A stretch of 64,000 nt of DNA from Cerasibacillus sp036516575 (GCF_036516575.1 NZ_DATBTY010000034.1:12970-76969), one strand, 5' to 3'; shown: positions 16,181-25,546, counted from the stretch's first letter. Made by a program: numbers and translations. The notes: generated by a model not told the origin, from the letters alone.

Positions 16181-16804
16181 ATGAAGATATTATTCGTATG
16201 TACCGGTAATACATGTCGCAGTCCGATGGCGGAAGCACTATTAAAAACTAAACTCCCTGATGTTGACGTAAAATCTGCCGGTGTTTTTGCCAATCAAGGT
16301 GAACGAATTAGTACAAATGCAATTAAAGCCCTCGAAGAACGACAAATTGAATCAAAACATTACTCTCAACCCGTGACACCACGTTTATTACAATGGGCAG
16401 ATCTTGTATTAGCTATGACAACCGGACATAAACAAACATTAATCATGCAGTATCCGAATTTTCAAGAAAAATACTACACACTTAAAGAATATGTTTCACA
16501 AGCCGATAAAGAGATATGGGATCAATTAAAGCAAACATATGCTCAATTTGAATTGAAACGTTCAAAGTATATTAAGGAAAATGAACATAAATTAGATTAT
16601 CATGTTCTTGAACAGAATCTTGCTCAATTGCTGCAAAAAGAATTACACGAAATTAGAGAACTTGAACAAAATCTAATTAGCTATGATATTTCAGATCCCT
16701 TCGGAGGCCATTTATCTGTCTACCAAGCGACACTAGAAGAATTAGAAGAACAGATTGATTTACTCGTACAAAAAATACAAACAGGGGATGCTTATGAAAA
16801 GTAA
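16181..16804 (+). CDS. ywlE: Protein-arginine phosphatase YwlE with a large insertion
   Basis: Low-molecular-weight phosphatase fold; YwlE removes phosphate from arginine residues that McsB marks. P-loop CTGNTCRS (Cys7 to Ser14) including Thr11, the residue that gives phosphoarginine selectivity in B. subtilis. General acid Asp172 in SDPFGG. The protein is 207 aa versus about 150 for the family: about 58 extra, Lys/Glu/Gln-rich, probably helical residues lie between TLKEYV (100-105) and SDPFGG (171-176). ATG at 16181 follows GAGGTG. The chemoreceptor gene begins inside the last codons. Confidence 0.9.
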   Translation: MKILFVCTGNTCRSPMAEALLKTKLPDVDVKSAGVFANQGERISTNAIKALEERQIESKHYSQPVTPRLLQWADLVLAMTTGHKQTLIMQYPNFQEKYYTLKEYVSQADKEIWDQLKQTYAQFELKRSKYIKENEHKLDYHVLEQNLAQLLQKELHEIRELEQNLISYDISDPFGGHLSVYQATLEELEEQIDLLVQKIQTGDAYEK

Positions 16805-18098
16805 AAAAACATACCGGTTTAGTCTACGTGTAAAACTCATGTTGTTTACGACTATTTTAGCGATCATTACGTATTCGACAAGTGCTTTTTTCTTGTATTA
16901 TGTGTATGAACTGATCGTTAATAAATGGCAATGGTTTCATATGTCATTTGAATTATTTACTATTATTACATTACTACTCGGAATTATCTGGTCAGGTATT
17001 TTAGCTTATGTAGCGGGGCGTTTTATTACAAAACCATTGGAAGATTTAGAAGAAGTTGCCACAGAAGCAGCTAATGGTAATTTAAAGCAGTCCGTACATA
17101 TTCCCAAGTCAGATGATGAAATCCGTGCATTAAGCCTTGCTTTTGAAGCGATGTTAAATAACTTACGTGAAATGGTACATAATATTGATGATAATTTTAA
17201 GCAGACGAACCAGACAGTCATTCAAATGAAACAAGCATCCGATCAAGTAAGTATGAGCTCAAATATGATTAGTCAATCGACAGATGATATTTCAACAGGT
17301 GCGATCACATCTTCAGAAGCCATTCAACAAACAGTTGAAGCGATTGAACATGCGACAACACTAGCACAACAAGTACAAGAACAAGCCGCATCATCTCAAG
17401 AAAAATCTGTCATTATGTTAGATATTTTGGAAAGTAGTATGGCAGCGGTGAACCACCTCATTACCGGTACACAAAACTTGGCAACAAGCCAAGAAGCCGC
17501 TCTCAAAGATGTTGACCAATTAAAAGATCATGCCTATCAAGTTGAATCGATTATTACGATGGTTGGTGAAATTGCTGAACAGACAAATCTTTTAGCGTTA
17601 AATGCATCGATTGAAGCGGCTAGAGCCGGTGAACATGGAAAAGGCTTTGCGGTAGTAGCTGAAGAAATTCGCAAGCTCGCTGATCAAAGTGCACAAGCCG
17701 CACATCGTATTTCAAATCTCATTCAGGCTATCCAGATAGATATCAATCATGTTGTTAAACAAATGAATGAACAAGTCACGGCAACAACTGAAGAAGCTAC
17801 AAAAGGTATACATGCCAACGAAAAGATAGCTGACATGTCTCGTTCTGTCGGAGAAATGGCTGGCGATATCACACGTATTTCAGAGCTTGTTGATGAACAA
17901 CTAGAAGCGATTCAAGCAACGGCTTCACAATCTGAAGAAGTAGCCGCCATTGCAGAACAAACGACAGCAGGAACAGAGGAAGTAAATGCTGCTGTTCATG
18001 AACAAGCAACAACAATTGATGAAGTAGAAGAACTAGCTAATGAACTTGAGATACAAGCCGAAAATTTAAAAAAACAAATTCAACAATTTACTGTGTAA
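16794..18098 (+). CDS. Methyl-accepting chemotaxis protein with minimal external loop
   Basis: Chemoreceptor of 434 aa. Two membrane segments (about residues 12-33 and 48-70) are joined by only about 15 residues, so there is no periplasmic-type ligand domain. A HAMP domain (about 70-122) follows, then a long coiled-coil signalling domain whose hairpin tip contains EIAEQTNLLALNASIEAARA, the CheA/CheW contact region. ATG at 16794 uses ACAGGGG as ribosome site; it overlaps the ywlE stop by 11 bases, indicating translational coupling. B. subtilis has no chemoreceptor here. The signal sensed is unknown. Confidence 0.88.
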   Translation: MKSKKTYRFSLRVKLMLFTTILAIITYSTSAFFLYYVYELIVNKWQWFHMSFELFTIITLLLGIIWSGILAYVAGRFITKPLEDLEEVATEAANGNLKQSVHIPKSDDEIRALSLAFEAMLNNLREMVHNIDDNFKQTNQTVIQMKQASDQVSMSSNMISQSTDDISTGAITSSEAIQQTVEAIEHATTLAQQVQEQAASSQEKSVIMLDILESSMAAVNHLITGTQNLATSQEAALKDVDQLKDHAYQVESIITMVGEIAEQTNLLALNASIEAARAGEHGKGFAVVAEEIRKLADQSAQAAHRISNLIQAIQIDINHVVKQMNEQVTATTEEATKGIHANEKIADMSRSVGEMAGDITRISELVDEQLEAIQATASQSEEVAAIAEQTTAGTEEVNAAVHEQATTIDEVEELANELEIQAENLKKQIQQFTV

Positions 18099-18105
18099 GC
18101 CCTTT

Positions 18106-18146
18106 ATCTGGAAAGGAAATAGACCTTTCCAGATTTTTATTTTTTT
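18106..18146 (+). terminator. Terminator after the chemoreceptor gene
   Basis: ATCTGGAAAGG (18106-18116) pairs perfectly with CCTTTCCAGAT (18124-18134), followed by TTTTATTTTTTT. Confidence 0.95.
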
Positions 18147-18243
18147 GATTGGAAATTGTATGCTAGAATAGCCTATAATAAAAATGAAACGTGTTATTGA
18201 ACAGAATATTTATTTTAGCCTTAAAAGAAAAGGAGTGAAAATC

Positions 18244-18687
18244 GTGAAGGTTATTATTTCAGGTGATCACGCTGGTATGACACTTCGTAATGAAGTGAAA
18301 AGCTTGCTAGATGAAATGAATATTGAATATGAAGACATCGGTTGTAGCTGTAAAACATCTGTAGACTATCCGGATTATGCCCTCCCTGCTGCCGAAAGAG
18401 TTGCAAATGGAGAGTTTGACCGTGGCATTTTAATTTGTGGAACCGGAATAGGTATGTCAATCTCAGCTAATAAAGTAAAAGGCATTCGTTGTGCACTTGT
18501 TCATGATGTGTACTCAGCTAAAGCAACACGTCAACATAATGATTCCAACATTTTAGCAATGGGAGAGCGTGTCATTGGTCCGGCATTGGCCCGCGAAATT
18601 GCTAAAACATGGATTGAAACCGAATTTGAAGGTGGTCGTCACGAACGTCGTGTTGGTAAAATCTCAGCCTATGAAGAAGGACAGTAA
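18244..18687 (+). CDS. rpiB: Ribose-5-phosphate isomerase B
   Basis: Interconverts ribose-5-phosphate and ribulose-5-phosphate in the pentose phosphate pathway (RpiB/LacAB family). The protein is 147 aa. N-terminal ISGDHAG, catalytic Cys65 in ILICGTGIGMSISANK, and RQHNDSNILAMGERV. The GTG at 18244 is preferred over an ATG at 18184 because AAAGGAGTG lies 6 bases before it and the N terminus then matches the family. The surrounding ywlE-ywlF-ywlG order of B. subtilis is kept apart from the inserted chemoreceptor gene. Confidence 0.93.
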   Translation: MKVIISGDHAGMTLRNEVKSLLDEMNIEYEDIGCSCKTSVDYPDYALPAAERVANGEFDRGILICGTGIGMSISANKVKGIRCALVHDVYSAKATRQHNDSNILAMGERVIGPALAREIAKTWIETEFEGGRHERRVGKISAYEEGQ

Positions 18688-18713
18688 TCCATTTTAAAAG
18701 CAGGTGATTGGTT

Positions 18714-19250
18714 ATGGAACAGTTGCAAAATGAATTGGAAAACATTGTTCATGAGTGGGAAGAGAGTGGCATTTTAAAGAAAGACGATTTACTCGTTATC
18801 GGCTGCTCTACGAGTGAAGTAGCCGGTGAAAAAATTGGTACAGCAGGTAGTGAAGCGATTGCGGAAGAGATTTTTAAGGCAATGCAAACATTACAAGAAA
18901 AGACTGGCGTCCAACTCATTTTTCAATGTTGTGAGCATTTAAACCGCGCACTTGTCGTTGAGAAAGAAACAATGCATGTGTACAATCTTGAACAAGTTAC
19001 CGTTATACCGACACGTGATGCGGGCGGTGCGATGGCTGCTTATGCTTATAAACATTTTAAAGATCCCGTAGTCGTTGAGACGGTCGAAGCACATGCCGCT
19101 ATGGATATCGGTGACACACTAATCGGGATGCATTTAAAGCGAGTGGCTGTCCCAGTTCGCTTTAAGCAACAAACACTTGGTAAAGCACGGGTGAATATCG
19201 CTAAAACACGACCGAAACTAATTGGTGGTGTCCGTGCATGCTATGAATGA
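18714..19250 (+). CDS. ywlG: DUF436/YwlG family protein
   Basis: Conserved cytoplasmic protein of 178 aa (B. subtilis YwlG 180) with no established function. Recognisable blocks are VIGCSTSEVAGEKIGTAGS, FQCCEHLNRALVVE, PTRDAGGAMAAYAY and GMHLKRVAVPVR. It has neither signal peptide nor membrane segment. ATG at 18714 follows GCAGGTGAT; a TTG at 18708 is the alternative. It is found between rpiB and glyA in Bacillus, and the 26-base gap to rpiB suggests a shared transcript. Confidence 0.9.
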   Translation: MEQLQNELENIVHEWEESGILKKDDLLVIGCSTSEVAGEKIGTAGSEAIAEEIFKAMQTLQEKTGVQLIFQCCEHLNRALVVEKETMHVYNLEQVTVIPTRDAGGAMAAYAYKHFKDPVVVETVEAHAAMDIGDTLIGMHLKRVAVPVRFKQQTLGKARVNIAKTRPKLIGGVRACYE

Positions 19251-19304
19251 CCTAAGAAAAAAAGCACGATTTTTTATTATACATACATCCGACAGGGAGG
19301 AACA

Positions 19305-20543
19305 ATGATGGAACACGTAAAGCAAACAGATATCGAATTATACGAAGCCATTCAATTAGAAAAGAAACGCCAACAGGAGAATATTGAATTAATCGCATCA
19401 GAAAACTTTGTCTCTGAATCAGTGATGGAAGCGATGGGTTCTGTCTTAACGAATAAATATGCAGAAGGTTATCCAGGTCGCCGTTACTACGGTGGTTGTG
19501 AATACGTTGATATTGCAGAGAACTTAGCAAGAGATCGTGCTAAACAGCTGTTTGATGCTGAACATGTTAACGTTCAACCACACTCAGGTGCTCAAGCAAA
19601 TATGGCTGTTTATTTCACAGTTTTAGAACAAGGCGATACGGTCCTTGGGATGAACTTAAGTCATGGCGGTCATTTGACACACGGAAGCCCAGTTAACTTC
19701 AGTGGAAAACTGTACAATTTCGTTGATTATGGTGTCGATAAAGAAACAGAACAACTTGATTATGATGCTATTTTAGCGAAGGCAAAAGAAGTCAAACCGA
19801 AATTAATTGTTGCTGGAGCAAGTGCTTATCCACGTCAAATTGATTTTGCTAAATTCCGTGAAATCGCGGATGAAGTCGGTGCTTATCTTTTAGTTGATAT
19901 GGCTCATATTGCTGGATTAGTCGCATCTGGACTTCATCAAAACCCTGTAAAATATGCTGATTTTGTTACAACAACAACGCATAAAACATTACGTGGCCCA
20001 CGTGGTGGTATGATATTATGTAAAGAGAAATACGCTAAACAAATTGATAAAACCGTATTTCCAGGGATGCAAGGTGGCCCATTAATGCATGTTATTGCTG
20101 CAAAAGCGACATCATTTAAAGAAGCACTATCTGATGAGTTCAAAGCATACTCTAAACAAATTATTAAAAACGCTAAAGTTCTCGGTGAAGCCCTTGTTGA
20201 AGAAGGCATTCGCATCGTATCTGGTGGTACCGACAACCATCTTTTATTATTGGATGTTACACCACTGAATTTAACTGGAAAAGTAGCAGAAGAAGTGCTT
20301 GATGAAGTCGGTATTACTACGAATAAAAATACCATTCCATTTGATACAGAAAGCCCATTTGTCACTAGCGGTGTCCGTATTGGAACGCCAGCTGTTACAA
20401 CGCGTGGCTTTAAAGAAGAAGAAATGAAAGAGATTGCATCAATTATGGCGCTTGCTCTTAAAAATTATGAAAACGAAGCGGTTTTAGAAGAAGCAAAAGC
20501 TCGTGTAAAAGCATTAACAGATAAATTCCCATTATATGCTTAA
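19305..20543 (+). CDS. glyA: Serine hydroxymethyltransferase
   Basis: PLP enzyme that converts serine and tetrahydrofolate to glycine and methylene-THF, the main source of one-carbon units. The protein is 412 aa (or 411 from the ATG at 19308). ENFVSESVMEA, EGYPGRRYYGGCE, LSHGGHLTHGS and the PLP lysine in TTTTHKTLRGPRGG (about residue 227) are present. Ribosome site AGGGAGGA. A purine-repressor box could not be identified in the 54-base upstream gap. Confidence 0.96.
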   Translation: MMEHVKQTDIELYEAIQLEKKRQQENIELIASENFVSESVMEAMGSVLTNKYAEGYPGRRYYGGCEYVDIAENLARDRAKQLFDAEHVNVQPHSGAQANMAVYFTVLEQGDTVLGMNLSHGGHLTHGSPVNFSGKLYNFVDYGVDKETEQLDYDAILAKAKEVKPKLIVAGASAYPRQIDFAKFREIADEVGAYLLVDMAHIAGLVASGLHQNPVKYADFVTTTTHKTLRGPRGGMILCKEKYAKQIDKTVFPGMQGGPLMHVIAAKATSFKEALSDEFKAYSKQIIKNAKVLGEALVEEGIRIVSGGTDNHLLLLDVTPLNLTGKVAEEVLDEVGITTNKNTIPFDTESPFVTSGVRIGTPAVTTRGFKEEEMKEIASIMALALKNYENEAVLEEAKARVKALTDKFPLYA

Positions 20544-20549
20544 TAATCG

Positions 20550-20590
20550 AAACAGGTGGAGAATAAGTGGATTCTCTTCACCTGTTTTTT
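20550..20590 (+). terminator. Terminator after glyA
   Basis: AAACAGGTG pairs with CACCTGTTT, with an inner GAGAAT/ATTCTC stem, followed by six T. Confidence 0.93.
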
Positions 20591-20785
20591 CCATCTGGAA
20601 TGATATTGGAAAAGGATTTGGCTTCATGGGTTGATAATAATAGCATTTTATGATTGACGATCAAACCTTGGATCCACCGAACATATTGAGGCTCCAATCC
20701 GATTTGATCCATACAGTCCGTGTGCAAAAGGATTCATTTAAAGATTCAATGGCAATTCCTACTAACACTAAAAAAGGGAGTCCAC
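20591..20785 (+). other. Gap between glyA and upp with one degenerate 52-bp repeat copy
   Basis: No gene seen. CACCGA (20675) followed by ATTGAGGCTCCAAT (20684-20697) closely resembles the CACCG...ATTGAGGCTTCAAT core of array 1, with four extra bases between the parts. This looks like a solitary decayed copy of the repeat. Confidence 0.5.
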
Positions 20786-20814
20786 TTGAATCTAAGTGAG
20801 TTTTTCTGTAAAAT
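20786..20814 (+). promoter_or_regulatory. upp promoter
   Basis: TTGAAT (20786-20791), 17 bases, TAAAAT (20809-20814); start near 20821, a 32-base leader. Confidence 0.7.
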
Positions 20815-20852
20815 TTAAGGGATGTAAAAAAACAAAAAGGAGTGCAACGCAT

Positions 20853-21482
20853 ATGGGAACATTACACGTACTTGATCATCCGTTAATACAACATAAATTA
20901 ACGTATATTAGAGATAAAAATACCGGCACAAAGGATTTTCGTGAACTTGTCAATGAGGTTGCCATGCTTATGGCTTTTGAAATTACAAGAAACCTGCCTC
21001 TCGCCGAAACGACAGTTGAAACACCAGTCAAAACAGCAAAAGCAAAAGTACTAGCTGGTAAAAAAATTGGTCTCATTCCAATTTTACGTGCAGGTCTTGG
21101 CATGGTTGATGGTATGGTTCGCCTTATACCAGCCGCTAAAGTAGGTCATGTCGGCTTATATCGCGATCCGAAAACATTAGAACCAGTAGAATATTACATA
21201 AAACTACCATCTGATATATCAGAACGCGAATTAATCGTTATTGATCCGATGCTTGCTACAGGTGGCTCCGCAGCTGATGCGATTCACTCCTTGAAAAAAC
21301 GTGGAGCAAAGCAGATCCGTCTTATGTGCATCGTCGGTGCTCCAGAAGGTGTCAAGAAAATCCAAGAAGAGCATCCAGATGTTGACATCTATCTAGCTGC
21401 ATTAGACGAAGGGTTAAATGAAGAAGCCTATATTGTTCCAGGTCTTGGTGATGCTGGAGACCGCTTGTTTGGTACAAAATAA
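20853..21482 (+). CDS. upp: Uracil phosphoribosyltransferase
   Basis: Salvages uracil to UMP using PRPP. The protein is 209 aa, identical in length to B. subtilis Upp. GLIPILRAGLGMVDG, the PRPP loop VIDPMLATGGSAADAI and C-terminal PGLGDAGDRLFGTK are present. ATG at 20853 with AAAAGGAGTG 8 bases upstream; an upstream in-frame start at 20796 lies in the promoter region and is rejected. Confidence 0.96.
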   Translation: MGTLHVLDHPLIQHKLTYIRDKNTGTKDFRELVNEVAMLMAFEITRNLPLAETTVETPVKTAKAKVLAGKKIGLIPILRAGLGMVDGMVRLIPAAKVGHVGLYRDPKTLEPVEYYIKLPSDISERELIVIDPMLATGGSAADAIHSLKKRGAKQIRLMCIVGAPEGVKKIQEEHPDVDIYLAALDEGLNEEAYIVPGLGDAGDRLFGTK

Positions 21483-21494
21483 TAATGCTTTATG

Positions 21495-21540
21495 GAGCTG
21501 TCCAATTTGTCTTTATATGACAATTGGACGCTCTTTTTTG
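21495..21540 (+). terminator. Terminator after upp
   Basis: GAGC-T-GTCCAATTTGTC pairs with GACAATTGGAC-GCTC (ending 21533), followed by TTTTTTG. Confidence 0.93.
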
Positions 21541-21717
21541 TTGTTTAAAATTTTTTTGCTTTTATCTAATGGAGATGTTCGACGCTCTATAACTCCGTGC
21601 CTAATCGCCGACTTGTATACCATAGAAACCTCAAATAGCTTTTCGTATGTTTTACCTTTTTTTTCAAACACTATAACAAGCAGTCATATACAAGTTATTT
21701 TAAAAGGAGCGGTTGAC

Positions 21718-23898
21718 ATGTTTCGTCTTATTCCGATTATATTTGTATTAGGAACCATATTAAATATTCCAAATGACAAGAGTGAGCAACCAATACAAAA
21801 TGAAGAACAAGCAATTATAATAGAAACGAATGGCGAACCGAGTGAACATAAAGAGTATATCGAAACATACTATCCAGCGATTGAAGTCGTCCATGTTTAT
21901 GAGCAAATTTTTAATGGGCTTGCTTTAAAAGGACGCCCCGATAAACTTCAAGCTATTGGTGAGCTTGATTTTGTTCATAGTATTCACCCGGTGAAGACAT
22001 ATCAGTTGTCCCCGGATGTGAAAGAAAATCCTGTATTTACAAATGAAGACAACATGAAGAATCACACATCATACACGGGAAAGGGAATAAAAGTCGCGGT
22101 CATAGATACAGGGGTTGATTATGAACATCCTGATTTACAAACTAATTATAAAGGTGGTTATGATCTCGTTGATTTAGATTCAGATCCTATGGAAACGAAA
22201 GTATCTGAAGGGATGCCGACATCACATGGGACACATGTTGCTGGCATTATCGGTGCCAATGGTTACATAAAAGGCGTGGCACCAGAGGTAGAACTATATG
22301 CGTACCGAGCACTTGGCCCAGGAGGGGTTGGCACATCGATTCAAGTCATTGCAGCGATTGAACATGCTGTCAAAGATGATGTCGATATTATTAATTTGTC
22401 ATTAGGTAATACAGTGAATGGTCCAGATTATCCAACGAGTCAAGCTGTCAATAAAGCGGTTGAGTTAGGGAAGCTCGTTGTTATTGCTAATGGCAACAGT
22501 GGACCACAACAGTGGACAGTTGGTGCACCAGCGACAGCTTCAAAAGCGATAGCTGTCGGAGCCTATCAACCAGCTACACAAATTTCTTATCTCTACCATT
22601 GGAAAGAAGAAACAACAATCCCACTTCATTTACTTTTAAGTTCTGTCCCATGGGATTTAACCAAAGCTTACCCTGTTGTCTACACAACCTTACAAGAAAA
22701 AACGTCACTTCACGGGAAAATAGCTCTCATTCCAAGAGGGGAGCGCCCCTTTTATGAATTAGCGAGAGAAGCAGAACAAAACGGTGCGGTTGCAGTGCTC
22801 TTTTATAACAATGAATCAGGACAGTTTCGCGGCTCCTTACAAGGAGAGAAGCGAATCAACATTCCAGTTGCAGCACTATCACAGCAAATGGGTCATTGGC
22901 TAAAGGAAAACATCGCAACCGAATATACATGGCTAGAAACGAAATATCAGTCATATGCCGAGCAAATGACATCATTTAGTTCCCGTGGACCTGTGACGGT
23001 TAGTTGGGGGATTAAACCAAATATCGTCGCACCGGGAAAGGATATTATCAGTACGGTACCAGGTGGATATGCAGCTTTTGATGGAACAAGCATGGCTGCA
23101 CCATATATCGCCGGTCTTCTCGCATTGATGAAGCAAGCACATCCGAACTGGACAAATGAACAAATTCAACATGCTCTACTTTCAAATGCTAGACCACTAA
23201 CATCACACCATAAACAATTTTTAAAGCCAAGCTTACAAGGAACGGGACTTGCACAAATTGAACAAGCTATAAATGCCAAGACGATTATTCATAATCCTTA
23301 TCTAACTTTTGGGAAAACAGATAGCCCGACTTTTCGTAAACAACAAACGATAACGATTGAAAATATGACCAACCAACCACAAACCTATTCATTTAACATC
23401 CCGGAAAAAGAACGAGGGATACGATGGCAACTCCCACGTACTTTCACTCTGCAAGGAAGAGAAAAAAAACATGTGACATTAGAGTTAGATATTCAATCCA
23501 TGCTCGCTGCGGAAGGAATCCATGAAGGCTTTTTACAGCTTCATGAAGGAGAGGAAATATATCATCTTCCGTACACCTTTATCCATAAAACAGCTGATTA
23601 TCCGAAGACAAGTGGTTTTGAATTTACACTGAAACCATTTGACCCTGAAACATTTGTCTATCGGCTATATGTCACGGCAGAGGAGATTGAACAAATTGAT
23701 ATTACATTATATGAGGCAGATAGTTTGTTATATAAACAGCATCTATTAACAATTAATCCAGTTAAACAAGGGATTCATGAAGGGCAAATTAACCGTCGAC
23801 AGATTCAGGAACCTGGTTTATATCGTGCATTAATCACGCTTCGTTTGGCTGATGGAACATATGAGAACAGCGAAACAGAGGTTTACATCACACCTTAG
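21718..23898 (+). CDS. Secreted subtilisin-like serine protease, Vpr type (S8)
   Basis: Extracellular protease, 726 aa. Short hydrophobic signal (residues 1-17), inhibitor-type propeptide (about 30-110), then the S8 catalytic domain: Asp130 in AVIDTGVDYEHPDL, His170 in SHGTHVAG, Ser458 in GTSMAAPYIAG. Between His and Ser is an inserted protease-associated domain (about 300-400; IALIPRGERPFYELA). About 200 residues of beta-rich C-terminal region follow, without a sorting signal. ATG at 21718 after AAAAGGAGCGG; a longer frame running back into upp is rejected. In B. subtilis this slot holds mnaA, so the gene is an insertion here. Confidence 0.9.
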   Translation: MFRLIPIIFVLGTILNIPNDKSEQPIQNEEQAIIIETNGEPSEHKEYIETYYPAIEVVHVYEQIFNGLALKGRPDKLQAIGELDFVHSIHPVKTYQLSPDVKENPVFTNEDNMKNHTSYTGKGIKVAVIDTGVDYEHPDLQTNYKGGYDLVDLDSDPMETKVSEGMPTSHGTHVAGIIGANGYIKGVAPEVELYAYRALGPGGVGTSIQVIAAIEHAVKDDVDIINLSLGNTVNGPDYPTSQAVNKAVELGKLVVIANGNSGPQQWTVGAPATASKAIAVGAYQPATQISYLYHWKEETTIPLHLLLSSVPWDLTKAYPVVYTTLQEKTSLHGKIALIPRGERPFYELAREAEQNGAVAVLFYNNESGQFRGSLQGEKRINIPVAALSQQMGHWLKENIATEYTWLETKYQSYAEQMTSFSSRGPVTVSWGIKPNIVAPGKDIISTVPGGYAAFDGTSMAAPYIAGLLALMKQAHPNWTNEQIQHALLSNARPLTSHHKQFLKPSLQGTGLAQIEQAINAKTIIHNPYLTFGKTDSPTFRKQQTITIENMTNQPQTYSFNIPEKERGIRWQLPRTFTLQGREKKHVTLELDIQSMLAAEGIHEGFLQLHEGEEIYHLPYTFIHKTADYPKTSGFEFTLKPFDPETFVYRLYVTAEEIEQIDITLYEADSLLYKQHLLTINPVKQGIHEGQINRRQIQEPGLYRALITLRLADGTYENSETEVYITP

Positions 23899-24211
23899 CA
23901 GGTTAAACTGATGGTGAGAAGCGATATCCACAATGAATTTTCTGATATTATGGGGAAACTTGGCTAATTTCAACAAAAACGTTCACAAAAATGTTACAAT
24001 TAGCGCGAAGGATAAATATTATAATGGAGTGTAGGTGCTTTATCATAGATTTTGATTTTGCTTGAATTAAGCTAGCTAACAAATGTTTACATTAACCTCT
24101 CATTTTCTACAATTTTTCCATAAAAAAGATAAGGAAAATAACCATACATAGAGCGATTTGACAGGGTTTTAACCCCTTGTTAAAAAAATCACGATAATTG
24201 TAGGATACTAA
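23899..24211 (+). other. Gap between the protease gene and the atp promoter
   Basis: No gene seen. The stretch is AT-rich. It contains a TTGACA (24158-24163) with a weak TAAAAA 17 bases on, and GGGTTTTAACCC next to it as a small palindrome. A clear terminator for the protease gene was not found. Confidence 0.4.
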
Positions 24212-24240
24212 TTGACAACGAGGTTTCCCTAATGTAAACT
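24212..24240 (+). promoter_or_regulatory. Probable atp operon promoter
   Basis: Perfect TTGACA (24212-24217), 17 bases, TAAACT (24235-24240). Start near 24247 gives a leader of about 130 bases ahead of atpI. Confidence 0.65.
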
Positions 24241-24376
24241 TGCTTAGTGTGGAACGCTGAAGGTTTCGTGATAGCATGCGATAACAGTCTTCTTTAATGA
24301 AGATAAATCAGCAGTTTGTATTTAATTGAAGTAACAACTATGTAGCTACCGATGAATAATTGAGGAGTAGAGTAAT

Positions 24377-24760
24377 ATGACGGAATATAGAAAGATGGTC
24401 ATACGACAACGAAAATGGATGCTCTACCTCTTAGCTGTCATTGTACTAGGGGCTGGTTTCAGTCCTTACCCCAGATTTTTCAGTGGACTCGTATTAGGTA
24501 CCGCGTTTAGTTTCTATCATTTATGGTTACTCCATCGAAATATGGAACGCTTCGGTGCTATGATTATCCATCAAGGGAAGAGAGCTGGTACGGGGACGTT
24601 TATCCGATTAGGAGGGGCTGCATTAGCTGCGTTAATCGCACTTCGCTTTGAAGAGCATTTTCATATTATCGGTGTTGCGATCGGACTATGTACAGCATAT
24701 GTCATAATCTTCATAGATCTTGCTGTCCATCACCTTAAGGAAGAGAGTCGTTCGAGATAA
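24377..24760 (+). CDS. atpI: ATP synthase assembly protein AtpI
   Basis: Small membrane protein of 127 aa encoded first in the atp operon; in related bacteria it assists c-ring or rotor assembly. Four hydrophobic segments are visible (about residues 15-30, 35-52, 74-90, 96-114), ending in a short charged tail. No catalytic motif is expected. Identification rests on size, topology and position directly upstream of atpB. Confidence 0.85.
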   Translation: MTEYRKMVIRQRKWMLYLLAVIVLGAGFSPYPRFFSGLVLGTAFSFYHLWLLHRNMERFGAMIIHQGKRAGTGTFIRLGGAALAALIALRFEEHFHIIGVAIGLCTAYVIIFIDLAVHHLKEESRSR

Positions 24761-24823
24761 TCCCCTGAATATGAAAATATTCTTCTCTCAAGCTATAATT
24801 TTGCCTGAAAAGAGGTGATGAAT

Positions 24824-25546
24824 GTGGAAACAAAAGCACCAATCGTAGAGAATGTGTTTGGTATTTCCTGGCTTTCCTTTAACCTATCAAATGTGTTAAT
24901 GATTACCCTTGTTTCAATTATCATTTTCATTCTTTGTGTCGCAGCAACGAGAAATTTAAAAATGAAACCAACTGGCGCACAAAATATCATGGAATGGTAC
25001 GTTGACTTCATTAAAGGATTAATCGGTGACACGATGGATTGGAAAACCGGAAAAACCTTCCTACCACTTGGTCTAACGCTCTTTTTATTCATCTTATTTA
25101 GTAACGTGATTGGGATGGTAACAGTCGTCATTGTTGATGACTACTCCTGGTGGGGTTCTCCAACAGCAGATGCTGGTGTCACGTTAGCACTAGCCATGAT
25201 GGTTGTCTTGTTATCTCATTTCTATGGCATTAAACTTCGGGGTGGTAAAGAGTATGGTAAGAAATTTTTTGAACCTGTCTTCTTTATGTTTCCGTTTAAA
25301 GTCATTGAAGAGTTTACGAACACGTTAACACTTGGTTTACGTTTGTTTGGTAACATGTTTGCTGGTGGAATGTTAACAGCACTTATTATTGGGATCGGAG
25401 CGAAAAGTATTGGTGGAGCTTTAGCGGCTGGTATACCAATGCTCATTTGGTCAGGATACAGTTTATTTATTGCCGGAATTCAGGCGTTTATTTTCACAAT
25501 GTTAACGATGCTTTATATCTCACACAAAGTGGAAGCAAGTCACTAA
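24824..25546 (+). CDS. atpB: F1Fo ATP synthase subunit a
   Basis: Stator proton channel of Fo. The protein is 240 aa with several membrane helices. The essential arginine lies in NTLTLGLRLFGNMFAGG; QAFIFTMLTMLYISHK near the C terminus is typical. GTG at 24824 is chosen because AGAGGTG is 6 bases upstream; ATG at 24818 is too close to that site. The sequence looks like a proton-type enzyme. Confidence 0.94.
   Translation: METKAPIVENVFGISWLSFNLSNVLMITLVSIIIFILCVAATRNLKMKPTGAQNIMEWYVDFIKGLIGDTMDWKTGKTFLPLGLTLFLFILFSNVIGMVTVVIVDDYSWWGSPTADAGVTLALAMMVVLLSHFYGIKLRGGKEYGKKFFEPVFFMFPFKVIEEFTNTLTLGLRLFGNMFAGGMLTALIIGIGAKSIGGALAAGIPMLIWSGYSLFIAGIQAFIFTMLTMLYISHKVEASH

Noticed and set aside
21418..21717. 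N-terminal extension of the protease into upp
   Set aside because: It would overlap upp and pass through its terminator; the signal peptide and ribosome site mark 21718 as the start.
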